This document shows positions 1 through 7,662 of a stretch of DNA of 63,239 nt, piece by piece; position 1 is the stretch's first letter, and each line of letters begins with the position of its first letter. The position numbers and the translations under genes were made by a program. The DNA comes from an uncultured Caulobacter sp. (GTDB lineage: Bacteria > Pseudomonadota > Alphaproteobacteria > Caulobacterales > Caulobacteraceae). The notes beneath the pieces were generated by a model, which saw nothing but the letters and a program-made list of their open reading frames with translations, ran no database searches and was not told the origin of the DNA. The stretch lies in the NCBI GenBank assembly GCA_937925635.1, contig CALALX010000130.1, positions 1-63,239 on the forward strand, written 5' to 3'.

Positions 1-834
1 ACCTGGGGCAACCTGGACGTCATGTTCGCGACCCGATCGGGCAACGTCCGCCGCAACAAGCTGAGCGATTTCGCCCAGATCAATCGCAACGGCAAGATCG
101 CCATGAAGCTGGACGACGGTGACTCGATCATCGGCGTCGGCCTCTGCACCACCGCCAACGACGTGCTGCTGACCACCGCGCTCGGCCGGGCCATCCGGTT
201 CGAGGTGGGGGATGTGCGTGTGTTCGCCGGCCGTGACTCCACCGGCGTTCGCGGCATCCGCCTGGCCGACGGCGACCAGGTGCTGTCGATGGCGATCCTG
301 CACGGTGTCGACGCCACGCCGGCCGAGCGCGCCGCCTACCTGAAGTACGAGCGCGCCAGGCTGCGCGCCGAGAATGCCGACGACGAGGACGTCAGCGCCC
401 CGGCCGAGGACGAGGAGGAGGTCGGCGAGGCCGAGCTGACGCCTGAGCGGATTGTCGAGCTGCAGGCGGCCGAGGAGTTTATTCTGACCCTGTCGTCGGA
501 AGGAATCGGCAAGCGCACCAGCGCCTACGACTTCCGGCGGACCGGCCGCGGCGGCCAGGGCCTGCTGGCCCAGGACCTGACCCGCAAGGGTGGACGGCTG
601 GTGGCCAGCTTCCCGGTCGACCAGGCCGACGAGATTCTGCTCGTCACCGACGCGGGCCAGCTGATCCGCTGCCCGGTGAGCGGAATCCGTATCGCCGCGC
701 GCAACACCCAGGGCGTCATCGTCTTCCGCACTGCACAAGACGAGCACGTTGTGAGCGTGGAAAGGCTTGAAGCCTCGGCCGAAAGCGGCGACGAAGGCGT
801 CGAGGACGACGGGGGCGACGAGACCTCCGCGTAG
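1..834 (+). CDS. gyrA: DNA gyrase subunit A, C-terminal part (5' end outside window)
   Basis: About 277 residues of the GyrA C-terminal domain, open at the window edge and ending in TAG. This domain is the DNA-wrapping beta-pinwheel that lets gyrase introduce negative supercoils. Blade repeats are visible (GRAIRFEVGDVRVF, GVRGIRLADGDQV, GKRTSAYDFRRTGRGGQGL). An acidic insertion sits between two blades near residues 120-140 and the C-terminal tail is also acidic, as is usual in alphaproteobacterial GyrA. The N-terminal breakage-reunion domain with the catalytic Tyr is not in the window. ParC has a shorter, less regular C-terminal domain, so GyrA is the better call. Confidence 0.93.
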   Translation, partial: TWGNLDVMFATRSGNVRRNKLSDFAQINRNGKIAMKLDDGDSIIGVGLCTTANDVLLTTALGRAIRFEVGDVRVFAGRDSTGVRGIRLADGDQVLSMAILHGVDATPAERAAYLKYERARLRAENADDEDVSAPAEDEEEVGEAELTPERIVELQAAEEFILTLSSEGIGKRTSAYDFRRTGRGGQGLLAQDLTRKGGRLVASFPVDQADEILLVTDAGQLIRCPVSGIRIAARNTQGVIVFRTAQDEHVVSVERLEASAESGDEGVEDDGGDETSA

Positions 835-858
835 CCGTAGCGCGCAAAGGGGTTCGGA

Positions 859-1353
859 GTGCAGCGAGTCGGTCTCTATCCGGGCACGTTCGATCCGATG
901 ACGAACGGCCACCTCGACATCATCGGTCGGGCCGTGAAGCTGGTCGACAAGCTGGTGATCGGCGTGGCCATCAACGAGGGCAAGGGGCCTCTCTTCTCTC
1001 TCGACGAGCGGGTCGCCATCGTCCGGGATGAGACCGCCCACCTGCAGAAGATCGCCGAGATCGAGGTGCGGCCGTTCAAGGGCCTCTTGATGCACTTCGC
1101 CCGCGAGGTGAGCGCCGGCATCATCGTCCGCGGCCTGCGGGCCGTCGCCGATTTCGAGTACGAGTTCCAGATGACGGCCATGAACCAGCAGCTCGACCGC
1201 GAGATCGAGACCGTGTTCCTGATGGCCGATCCGCGCCACCAGGCCGTGGCTTCGCGCCTGGTCAAGGAGATCGCCATCCTCGGCGGAGACATTACAAAGT
1301 TCGTGACGCCCGGCGTCGCTGAACGGTTGCTGGGCAAGGTGGGCCGGGGGTGA
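859..1353 (+). CDS. coaD: Phosphopantetheine adenylyltransferase
   Basis: 164 residues, the normal length for bacterial CoaD. It transfers AMP from ATP to 4'-phosphopantetheine, the penultimate step of coenzyme A synthesis, in the cytosol. The nucleotidyltransferase signature is at the N-terminus (YPGTFDPMTNGHLDI, holding the TxGH-type ATP site), and the conserved RGLRAVADFEYE and LVKEIA stretches follow. It starts with GTG, with AAAGGGG a few bases upstream. Its TGA overlaps the GTG of the next gene, so the two are probably translated together. It lies 24 bases after gyrA. Confidence 0.95.
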   Translation: MQRVGLYPGTFDPMTNGHLDIIGRAVKLVDKLVIGVAINEGKGPLFSLDERVAIVRDETAHLQKIAEIEVRPFKGLLMHFAREVSAGIIVRGLRAVADFEYEFQMTAMNQQLDREIETVFLMADPRHQAVASRLVKEIAILGGDITKFVTPGVAERLLGKVGRG

Positions 1354-1712
1354 CGAGCGAAGCCGCGGCGGCTTTCGCTCAGGCGTGGATCGCGGCCTGG
1401 AACGCCCATGACCTGGACCGCATCCTGTCGCACTACGCCGACGACATCGTCTTCCGCAGCCCGCTGATCCGCGAGCGCTACGGCAAAGCCTCCGGCGAGG
1501 TGACCGGCAAGGTCGAGCTGCGCGACTACTGGTCCGGCGCCTTCCGGCCGGGCGCGGCGTCTCTGCGTTTCGAACTGCTGGACGTGCTCGCCGGCGTCGA
1601 CGGCGGCGCGATCCGCTATTTCAGCACCACGCGCGGCTGCGAGGTCGTCGAGGTGTTCGCCTTCGACGCGGCGGGGCTTGTGAACCGCGCGGCGGCGTTC
1701 TACGCCCGCTGA
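1350..1712 (+). CDS. SnoaL-like / NTF2-fold protein
   Basis: 120 residues with the typical start of an NTF2-like cone fold: a long helix (FAQAWIAAWNAHDLDRILSHYADD) followed by VFRSPLI. Members are small ligand-binding proteins, some of them isomerases or cyclases; no catalytic residue can be assigned here. It starts at GTG, sharing bases with the coaD stop (GTGA overlap). The link to CoA synthesis is only positional. Its real substrate is unknown. Confidence 0.75.
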   Translation: MTSEAAAAFAQAWIAAWNAHDLDRILSHYADDIVFRSPLIRERYGKASGEVTGKVELRDYWSGAFRPGAASLRFELLDVLAGVDGGAIRYFSTTRGCEVVEVFAFDAAGLVNRAAAFYAR

Positions 1713-1738
1713 CGGGGCGTACGCAGAGAAGGTCTCCC

Positions 1739-2596
1739 ATGAAGTTCGCGCACGTCGCGCTCGCCGTTCTGTCGCTGGCCGTCGCCGCGACACCCGCCAT
1801 GGCCCAGACTTCGGCGGCTTCGGAATGGCGCACGCCCGATCCCGAGAACCTGCTGGTCGTCGACACCAGCAAGGGCCGCATCATCGTCGAGATGAACCCT
1901 GCCGTGGCTCCGGCCCATGTGGAGCGCTTCCGGACCCTCGCGCGCCGCGGCTTCTATGACGGCCTGACCTTCTTCCGCGTCATCGACGCGTTCATGGCCC
2001 AGACGGGGGATCCCAACAACGACGGCACCGGCGGGTCGGACCTTCCCGACCTGAGGGCCGAGTTTCCCTTCCGGCGCGGACCCGCTCCGGCGATGGCCCT
2101 TGTCGACCGCCTGCCTGCCGATTTCGAGACGCCGTCCGTGACCGAGGTCGGGTTCATCGGCGTGCAGCCGGTGCGCAGCTTTCCGACCATGCAGATGATG
2201 ATGACCGCCGACGGGCGGACCCAGGCCTGGGGCCTGTTCTGCGCCGGGGTGATGGGCGCGGCGCGTTCGCAGAACCCCGACAGCGCCAACAGCCAGTTCT
2301 TCTTCATGCGCCAGACCTATCCGTCGCTGGATGCGAACTACACCGCCTGGGGTCGGGTCATCGCCGGCCTGGACGTTGTGCGCGCCATCAAGGTCGGCGA
2401 GCCGCCGGCTCCGCCGCTGGAAATCATGAAGCGGGTTCGGGTCGCCTCCGACATGCCGGCCGCCGAACGGCCGAAGATCCAGGTGCTCGACACCGCCGGT
2501 CCGACCTTCAAGGCCATGATCGCCGCCGAGAAGGCGAAGTCGCCCGGGCGCCCGCTCGACCCCTGCGCCATCGAGATCCCGACCAAGGTCGGCTGA
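1739..2596 (+). CDS. Exported cyclophilin-type peptidyl-prolyl isomerase (copy 1 of 3)
   Basis: 285 residues with a cleavable signal peptide (MKFAHVALAVLSLAVAATPAMAQ), so it is periplasmic. The cyclophilin core is recognisable: FFRVIDAFMAQTGDP, with the catalytic Arg kept although the canonical His of FHRV is Phe, and NSQFFFMRQTYPSLD. A long insertion separates the two core motifs, and a C-terminal extension of about 60 residues is shared with the next gene. It should fold or chaperone envelope proteins. AAGGTCTCCC precedes the ATG. It heads a run of three cyclophilins and is clearly a paralogue of the next gene. Confidence 0.87.
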   Translation: MKFAHVALAVLSLAVAATPAMAQTSAASEWRTPDPENLLVVDTSKGRIIVEMNPAVAPAHVERFRTLARRGFYDGLTFFRVIDAFMAQTGDPNNDGTGGSDLPDLRAEFPFRRGPAPAMALVDRLPADFETPSVTEVGFIGVQPVRSFPTMQMMMTADGRTQAWGLFCAGVMGAARSQNPDSANSQFFFMRQTYPSLDANYTAWGRVIAGLDVVRAIKVGEPPAPPLEIMKRVRVASDMPAAERPKIQVLDTAGPTFKAMIAAEKAKSPGRPLDPCAIEIPTKVG

Positions 2597-2609
2597 CGGA
2601 GACAAGCCC

Positions 2610-3446
2610 ATGCGCCGCCAACTGCTGATCCTCGCCTGCGCGGCGGTCTCGATCGCCGCCCCGGCCGTCGCCAAGCCGAAGGCGCCGACCGCCGCCGACT
2701 GGCGGGCGCCGGCCGCGGATGACGTGCTGGTCATCGACACCAACAAGGGCCGGATCATCGTCGAGCTGGTCCCGGAGGTCGCGCCCGGCCATGTCGAGCG
2801 GCTGAAGGCGCTGGCCCGCAAGGGAACCTATGACGGCAGGACCTTTTTCCGGGTCATCGACCGGTTCATGGCCCAGACGGGGGACCCGACCAACACGGGC
2901 GAGGGCGACAGCGACCTGCCCAACCTGAAGGCTGAGTTCACCTTCCGCCGGGCCGCCGACGCGCCGTTCGTGGTCGCCTCGAGCCCCTGGGGTACGGAGG
3001 AGGGCTTTGTGAAGTCACTGCCCGTGGTCAGCCAGGCGATGAGCTGGAGCGACATGACCGCCGACAAGAAGGTCGCCGCCTGGGGCAGCTATTGCCCGGG
3101 CGTGGTCGGGATGGCCCGGGCCGAGGAGGTCGACAGCGCCAACAGCCAGTTCTTCCTGATGCGCCAACCCTACCTGTCGCTGGACAAGCGCTACACCGCC
3201 TTTGGGCGGGTGATCAGCGGCCTGGAGGTCGTCCGCGCGATCAAGACGGGCGAACCGGTCCCGCAACCGCAGGACCGGATGGACCGCGTGCGCGTTCTGG
3301 CCGATATACCCGCGTCCGAGCGGCCGACGGTTCGCGTCATCGATCCGGCCGGCCCGTGGTTCAAGAGCGAGATCGCGCGCGTCCGCAAGGAAAAGGGCGC
3401 CGACTTCTCGCTCTGTGACGTCAACATTCCGGTGGAAGTGAAATGA
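2610..3446 (+). CDS. Exported cyclophilin-type peptidyl-prolyl isomerase (copy 2 of 3)
   Basis: 278 residues with an N-terminal signal peptide (MRRQLLILACAAVSIAAPAVA). It has the same architecture as its upstream neighbour: FFRVIDRFMAQTGDP, an insertion containing EEGFVKSLP, then SANSQFFLMRQPYLSLD and a C-terminal extension. Expected role is prolyl isomerisation in the periplasm. It starts 13 bases after copy 1 and its TGA overlaps the ATG of copy 3 (ATGA), so the three form one operon. Copies 1 and 2 probably arose by tandem duplication. Confidence 0.87.
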   Translation: MRRQLLILACAAVSIAAPAVAKPKAPTAADWRAPAADDVLVIDTNKGRIIVELVPEVAPGHVERLKALARKGTYDGRTFFRVIDRFMAQTGDPTNTGEGDSDLPNLKAEFTFRRAADAPFVVASSPWGTEEGFVKSLPVVSQAMSWSDMTADKKVAAWGSYCPGVVGMARAEEVDSANSQFFLMRQPYLSLDKRYTAFGRVISGLEVVRAIKTGEPVPQPQDRMDRVRVLADIPASERPTVRVIDPAGPWFKSEIARVRKEKGADFSLCDVNIPVEVK

Positions 3447-3907
3447 GCGACCTTGAGAACACCCTGATCCTGACCACCGAAACCGGCCCGGTCACCATCC
3501 AGCTCCGTCCCGACCTGGCTCCGGGCCACGTCGAGCGCATCAAGGAGCTGGCGCGCGAAGGCTTCTACGACGGCGTCGTCTTCCATCGCGTGATCCCCGG
3601 CTTCATGGCCCAGGGCGGCGATCCGACCGGCACCGGCTCCGGCGGCAGCAAGAAGCCCGACCTGAAGGCCGAGTTCTCGCGCGAGCCGCACGTGCGTGGC
3701 GTCTGCTCGATGGCCCGCACCAGCTACCCGCATTCCGCCAACAGCCAGTTCTTCATCTGCTTCGACGACGCCACCTTCTTGGACGGCCAGTACACCGTCT
3801 GGGGCGTGGTCACCGACGGCATGGAGCACATCGACGCCCTGCCCAAGGGCGAACCGCCGCGCCAGCCGGGCAAGATCGTCTCGATGAAGGTCGCCGCGGA
3901 CGCCTAA
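3443..3907 (+). CDS. Cytosolic cyclophilin peptidyl-prolyl isomerase (copy 3 of 3)
   Basis: 154 residues, the length of a minimal single-domain cyclophilin with no signal peptide. The active-site motifs are canonical: VFHRVIPGFMAQGGDPTGTG and SANSQFFICFDD. It catalyses cis-trans isomerisation of X-Pro bonds in the cytosol. The pair of exported and cytosolic cyclophilins in one operon resembles the PpiA/PpiB division of labour. A strong hairpin (3919-3946) follows 11 bases after its stop codon and may end transcription. Confidence 0.93.
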   Translation: MSDLENTLILTTETGPVTIQLRPDLAPGHVERIKELAREGFYDGVVFHRVIPGFMAQGGDPTGTGSGGSKKPDLKAEFSREPHVRGVCSMARTSYPHSANSQFFICFDDATFLDGQYTVWGVVTDGMEHIDALPKGEPPRQPGKIVSMKVAADA

Positions 3908-3918
3908 AGGCCGCGATC

Positions 3919-3982
3919 AGGGACATGCCCTTCAGGGCGTGTCCCTCGCAGCTGTTGGGGACACGTACTGAAGCGCATGTCC
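3919..3982. repeat. Paired GGGACATGC-type hairpins between convergent genes
   Basis: First hairpin: 3919-3930 (AGGGACATGCCC) pairs with 3935-3946 across a TTCA loop, 12 pairs with one G-U. Second hairpin: GGGGACACG at 3957-3965 pairs with the CGCATGTCCCC ending at 3982. They sit in the gap between the ends of a + and a - strand gene. The same motif recurs at 8774-8816 and 27562-27651. They may act as bidirectional terminators or as a REP-like element; there is no T-run. Confidence 0.7.
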
Positions 3983-3993
3983 CCGGAGCTCGG

Positions 3994-4617
3994 CTACGGC
4001 CGCAGGCGGCGGATCGAGGTCACCCGGTCGTTCAGGCCGATGGTCTTCAGGTTCGGGGTGTCGGCGCTGACCGTCTGGCAGTCGCCATTGAAGTCGCGGC
4101 CCGCGCAGAGCAGCCAGGTCCCGCGCATCACCCTGACGGAGGTGATCTGGTCCTCCAGGCCCGAACCGGCCAGATCCGTGACGGACTGCGAGATTTCGAG
4201 CCGCATGCCCCTGTAGTCGGGGTTCTCGTAGACGATCAGGCCGACCGGTCCGGCGCCGCCGCCGGTCCAGCCGCCGCCGCCGGGGCCGTATCCGCCGCCC
4301 GGGCCATACCCGCCGCCGGGGCCATACCCGCCGCCAGAGTCGTAGCCTTCGCACTGCAGCCGGCCGTTCACGTTGGCCACGCCACGAGGGCAGGATCGGT
4401 AGGAGAGCTGGGTTTCATAGAAGGCGCCGCCGGGCGCCTGGCAGCGGGCGTAGAGCTGCCCGTTGAAGGCCGAAATGTCCCGGCAGCTCTGTTGGTAGGA
4501 GCCCTCGGGCAGGCGGTCGTAGCTGCCGCTCCAGGGGGGCGCTGCGACGGCGACCGCCGCGATGGCGATGCCGAACAAACCCGCGGCGGTCGCGGCGACG
4601 CTGGTCCTGACGTTCAT
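3994..4617 (-). CDS. Secreted CVNH lectin-like / beta-gamma crystallin fusion protein
   Basis: 207 residues from the ATG at 4617, chosen because GGGGGA lies about 8 bases upstream and a signal peptide follows at once (NVRTSVAATAAGLFGIAIAAVAVA). Residues about 30-95 look like a cyanovirin-N homology domain (GSYQQSCRDISAFNGQLYAR, then VNGRLQCEG). A glycine-rich linker made of GGGYGP repeats follows, then a two-motif beta-gamma crystallin domain (LIVYENPDYRGMRLEIS; LLCAGRDFNGDCQTV). CVNH domains bind sugars in some proteins, and crystallin domains often bind calcium. The role of the fusion is not known. Confidence 0.72.
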   Translation of the reverse strand: MNVRTSVAATAAGLFGIAIAAVAVAAPPWSGSYDRLPEGSYQQSCRDISAFNGQLYARCQAPGGAFYETQLSYRSCPRGVANVNGRLQCEGYDSGGGYGPGGGYGPGGGYGPGGGGWTGGGAGPVGLIVYENPDYRGMRLEISQSVTDLAGSGLEDQITSVRVMRGTWLLCAGRDFNGDCQTVSADTPNLKTIGLNDRVTSIRRLRP

Positions 4618-4683
4618 CTCAAATCCCCCGGGAAAACGGATAGCGCCGTCATCCAAGAGGATTCAGCGAGGCTCGTCCAGCGC

Positions 4684-5667
4684 TCAGGGGCGCGCCAGCT
4701 CGACCACGACCGGATAGTGGTCCGATCCGAGCCGCGGGCCGCGCTTCACCGACACCGTCTTCCACGCCGTCCCGGCGTAGACCTGGTCGATCGGCAGGAA
4801 GGGGAAGGGCGCCGGGACACTGTAGTCGGTGAAATCCGCGGCCGGCCAGCTGAACAGCGCGCGCGTGCGCCGCTCCAGCCCGAACAGGCGGTCCTGTCGC
4901 CGCAGGGAGAAGGACCAGGGCGTGGAATTCATGTCGCCAGAGACCACCAGGCTGTCCTTCGGGAAGCGGTCCAGCACCTTCGCCAGACGCAACGTCTGCT
5001 GTTGCTGCGGGCCGGCGGGCAGAGGCCAAGTGTAGTGCACGCCGACGACGGTGAACTGGCCGCGCCGGCCCTGGTAGGTGGCCCAGGCGCCGACCAGGTT
5101 GGCGTCCGAGACCGAACCGTCGAGCCCACCGCCGGCGACCGGCGCGCGCTTGGACAGGATCAGGGTTGAGCAGGGCCGCGGCTCGGCGCAGGTGATGCTG
5201 TGCGGGTAGCGGATGGCCAGCGCCCGAGCCACGCCGCCGGAGCGGGCGAAGCCTTCCTCGAACACGATGACGTCGGGATCCTCTTCGAGGAGCCAGGCGG
5301 CGGTGGCCTCCGGGTCGCGATTGCGGCCCCAGAGGTTGAACTGCACGATTTTCAGCGACGGCCCGCCGGCTGGGACTCGCTTCTGGCTGGCGGCGGCCGC
5401 CAGTTCCGGTCCTATCAGAAGCGCGGCGGAGGCGATGGCGATGGTCGCGAAGACCGGCGTCGCCCGGTCCCGGCGTCCGAGGGCCAACCAGAACAGGAGG
5501 GCGGCCACGGCTCCCGCCAGGAAGACCGGGGCGAAATGGGCCAGAACGTCCAGTCGGTCGCTGAAACGGCCGCCCTGGGCCAGCATCAGGCACAGGGCGC
5601 AGCCGAGCGCCAGCAGCAGCGCGCCGGCGCGGACCAGGACGGACAGCAGTTGAAAGAGGCCCTTCAC
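4684..5667 (-). CDS. Membrane-anchored endonuclease/exonuclease/phosphatase family protein
   Basis: 327 residues with a GTG start at 5667. The N-terminus has two or three hydrophobic segments (about residues 5-30, 40-62 and 70-90), followed by an EEP domain: VQFNLWGRNRD, FEEGF, SGDMNSTPWS and the closing SDHYPVVVEL, which carry the Asn, Glu, Asp and His of the metal-dependent phosphodiesterase site. The layout matches bacterial membrane EEP proteins whose catalytic domain faces the periplasm. The substrate (nucleic acid, sphingolipid or phosphoinositide) cannot be read from sequence. Confidence 0.82.
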   Translation of the reverse strand: MKGLFQLLSVLVRAGALLLALGCALCLMLAQGGRFSDRLDVLAHFAPVFLAGAVAALLFWLALGRRDRATPVFATIAIASAALLIGPELAAAASQKRVPAGGPSLKIVQFNLWGRNRDPEATAAWLLEEDPDVIVFEEGFARSGGVARALAIRYPHSITCAEPRPCSTLILSKRAPVAGGGLDGSVSDANLVGAWATYQGRRGQFTVVGVHYTWPLPAGPQQQQTLRLAKVLDRFPKDSLVVSGDMNSTPWSFSLRRQDRLFGLERRTRALFSWPAADFTDYSVPAPFPFLPIDQVYAGTAWKTVSVKRGPRLGSDHYPVVVELARP

Positions 5668-5686
5668 CAGGACCGTCTAGCACGCG

Positions 5687-5707
5687 ATTCGTGCAGCATT
5701 CGTGCAG
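5687..5707. repeat. Tandem ATTCGTGCAG direct repeat, 11-bp period
   Basis: ATTCGTGCAG occurs at 5687-5696 and again at 5698-5707, just upstream of the GTG start of the EEP-family gene on the minus strand. An 11-base period puts both copies on the same face of the helix, as in response-regulator operators. This may be a regulatory site or chance; no regulator can be named. Confidence 0.3.
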
Positions 5708-5733
5708 GTCGCGAGCGCTCCCGGCGCCGCGGC

Positions 5734-6345
5734 TCAATCGCCGAGATAGTAGTTCAACGCCACCTGCCGGGCCGGCGCGTCGCCCACCTTCAGCGCGCCG
5801 CGCAGGACGGGCCGGGGGCTGAAGCCCTCGTTGCGGGCCTGGGCCAGGGCGGCGGCGTCGAAGGCGCCGGAGAACAGGATCTCGCCGAGCTTGGGGTCGG
5901 CCCCCTTGAAGGTGACCTTCCCGGGCTCGAAGCTGTAGGCCTGAGGCAGGACACGCAGGATGACCGTGTGAGATTCCGCGCCGCCCTCGCTCGTCTGTTT
6001 GGGGCTGGACGTGTCCTCGAACTGGAACAGGATCGGGCCGAATACGGCGTCGCGCGAGCCGGCTTCCCAGCCCGCGAAATCGCTCGGGGCGCCGACCCCG
6101 ACATGGCTGAGCTTCCAGACGCCGGCCTGCACCGGCTGCGCGGCGAGGTAGTAGCCCGACGCGTCGAACTGGGCCTGGTGCGTGAAGCCGGGGGCGACGT
6201 CGATGTGCGGTTCCGGCGGGGCGACCGGCGCCTCGGCCGGCGCCGTGGCGACGGGCGCCGGCGCCTCGGCCTTTTCCGCCTTGCGGCTGCAGGCGGCGGC
6301 GAGTGCGAGGGCGCCGATGGCCAGCGCGAAGGTCACGGAACGCAT
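5734..6345 (-). CDS. Lipoprotein of unknown function
   Basis: 203 residues from the ATG at 6345. The signal peptide ends in a lipobox (ALALAAACS, Cys19), so the protein should be membrane-anchored in the envelope. A low-complexity Ala/Pro/Glu linker (residues about 22-48) precedes a domain of about 150 residues without recognisable catalytic motifs. It is divergent from queA, about 100 bases away. I do not recognise the family. Confidence 0.72.
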   Translation of the reverse strand: MRSVTFALAIGALALAAACSRKAEKAEAPAPVATAPAEAPVAPPEPHIDVAPGFTHQAQFDASGYYLAAQPVQAGVWKLSHVGVGAPSDFAGWEAGSRDAVFGPILFQFEDTSSPKQTSEGGAESHTVILRVLPQAYSFEPGKVTFKGADPKLGEILFSGAFDAAALAQARNEGFSPRPVLRGALKVGDAPARQVALNYYLGD

Positions 6346-6444
6346 GCAATTCCCCGAACGGTTCGCCGGCAATGTGTGTATCGCGAACGGCGTTGTCCAT
6401 CGCATGCTTGACGTTGCGGCCGCAACGTGGCGCTTCGCCCGCCA

Positions 6445-7536
6445 ATGAAGCTGTCCGATTTCGACTTCGACCTGCCCGACGAGAATATCGCGCTGCGTCC
6501 CGCCTCGCCGCGTGAGAGCGCGCGGCTGCTGGTCGTCCGGCCCGGCGAGGGGCTTGAGGACCTGACGGTCGGCGATCTGCCCGGACTGCTGCGGGCCGGC
6601 GACGCCCTGGTGTTCAACGATACGCGGGTGATCCCAGCGCGGCTGAACGGCCTGCGCGAGGGGCGGGGCGAAGGCGGCGGCGACGGCTCGCCGGTGGCCG
6701 TCGAGGCGACGTTGCACAAGCGGCTGACGCCCAGCCGCTGGAGCGCCTTCATGCGCCCGGGCAAGCGGCTGAGGACCGGCGACCGCATCCGCTTCGGCGA
6801 GCACACGGATCGCGGCTGCGACGCGGCGCATCTCGACGCCGCCGTGGTGGAGAAGGGCGAGGGCGGCGAGGTCGTGCTGGCCTTTGATCTCTCGGGGCCC
6901 GACCTTGATATCGCCATCAACACGCGCGGCCACATGCCCCTGCCGCCCTACATCGCGGCGAAGCGGGGCGAGGACGAGCAGGATCGCAGCGACTATCAGA
7001 CCGTCTACGCCCGCGAGGACGGCTCCGTGGCCGCGCCGACGGCGGGCCTGCACTTCACGCCGGACCTGCTGGCTCGGCTGGCGGCGGCGGGCGTGTCGCA
7101 GCACTTCGTCACCTTGCACGTCGGCGCCGGCACCTTCCTGCCGGTGAAGGTCGACGACATCTCCGAGCACCGCATGCACGCCGAGTACGGCGAGGTCTCC
7201 GCCGAGGTCGCCGAAGCCCTGAACGCGGTGCGCGCCGCCGGGGGGCGCATCGTCTGTGTCGGCACCACCTCGCTGCGGCTGCTGGAGAGCGCGACCGGCG
7301 AGGACGGCGTGATCCGGCCCTGGGCCGACGAGACGGCGATCTTCATCACCCCGGGCTACCGATTCCGCGCCGCTGATGGGCTGATGACCAACTTCCACCT
7401 GCCGAAATCGACGCTGTTCATGCTGGTCAGCGCCTTCGCCGGTCAGGCGACGATGCGGCAGGCCTACGGGCATGCCATCGCGACCGGCTACCGCTTCTAT
7501 TCCTACGGCGACTCCAGCCTGCTATTCCGCGCCTGA
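6445..7536 (+). CDS. queA: S-adenosylmethionine:tRNA ribosyltransferase-isomerase
   Basis: 363 residues from the ATG at 6445, which gives the standard QueA N-terminus (MKLSDFDFDLPDENIALRPA); an upstream GTG at 6427 would add six atypical residues. QueA transfers the ribosyl part of SAM to preQ1 in tRNA to make epoxyqueuosine. Family motifs seen: LVFNDTRVIPARL, HVGAGTFLPVK, EYGEV, TTSLRLLES and MTNFHLPKSTL. It is followed by tgt, the enzyme that acts just before it, with a repeat hairpin between them. Confidence 0.96.
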   Translation: MKLSDFDFDLPDENIALRPASPRESARLLVVRPGEGLEDLTVGDLPGLLRAGDALVFNDTRVIPARLNGLREGRGEGGGDGSPVAVEATLHKRLTPSRWSAFMRPGKRLRTGDRIRFGEHTDRGCDAAHLDAAVVEKGEGGEVVLAFDLSGPDLDIAINTRGHMPLPPYIAAKRGEDEQDRSDYQTVYAREDGSVAAPTAGLHFTPDLLARLAAAGVSQHFVTLHVGAGTFLPVKVDDISEHRMHAEYGEVSAEVAEALNAVRAAGGRIVCVGTTSLRLLESATGEDGVIRPWADETAIFITPGYRFRAADGLMTNFHLPKSTLFMLVSAFAGQATMRQAYGHAIATGYRFYSYGDSSLLFRA

Positions 7537-7545
7537 ACCCATACC

Positions 7546-7640
7546 CTGTCATCCCGGACGCCGCAGGCGATCCGGGACCTAGAAGCCGTCGCGCATTCGC
7601 TGGGTCCCGGCTCTCCGCTGCGCTACGGCCGGGATGACAG
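7546..7640. repeat. CTGTCATCCCGG-type interspersed inverted repeat
   Basis: The outer arms CTGTCATCCCGG (7546-7557) and CCGGGATGACAG (7629-7640) are perfectly complementary; inner arms around 7568-7579 (ATCCGGGACC) and 7601-7609 (GGGTCCCGG) pair too, so the whole unit can form a long imperfect hairpin. It fills the queA-tgt gap. Elements of this kind are common interspersed repeats in alphaproteobacterial genomes and sometimes give spurious short ORFs. Confidence 0.72.
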
Positions 7641-7662
7641 CGTTGTTGCGACTGGATGACCA

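Noticed and set aside
4649..6445. A 598-codon minus-strand frame over the EEP gene and the lipoprotein
   Set aside because: Arg/Pro/Gly-rich translation and crosses two well-supported genes in another frame.
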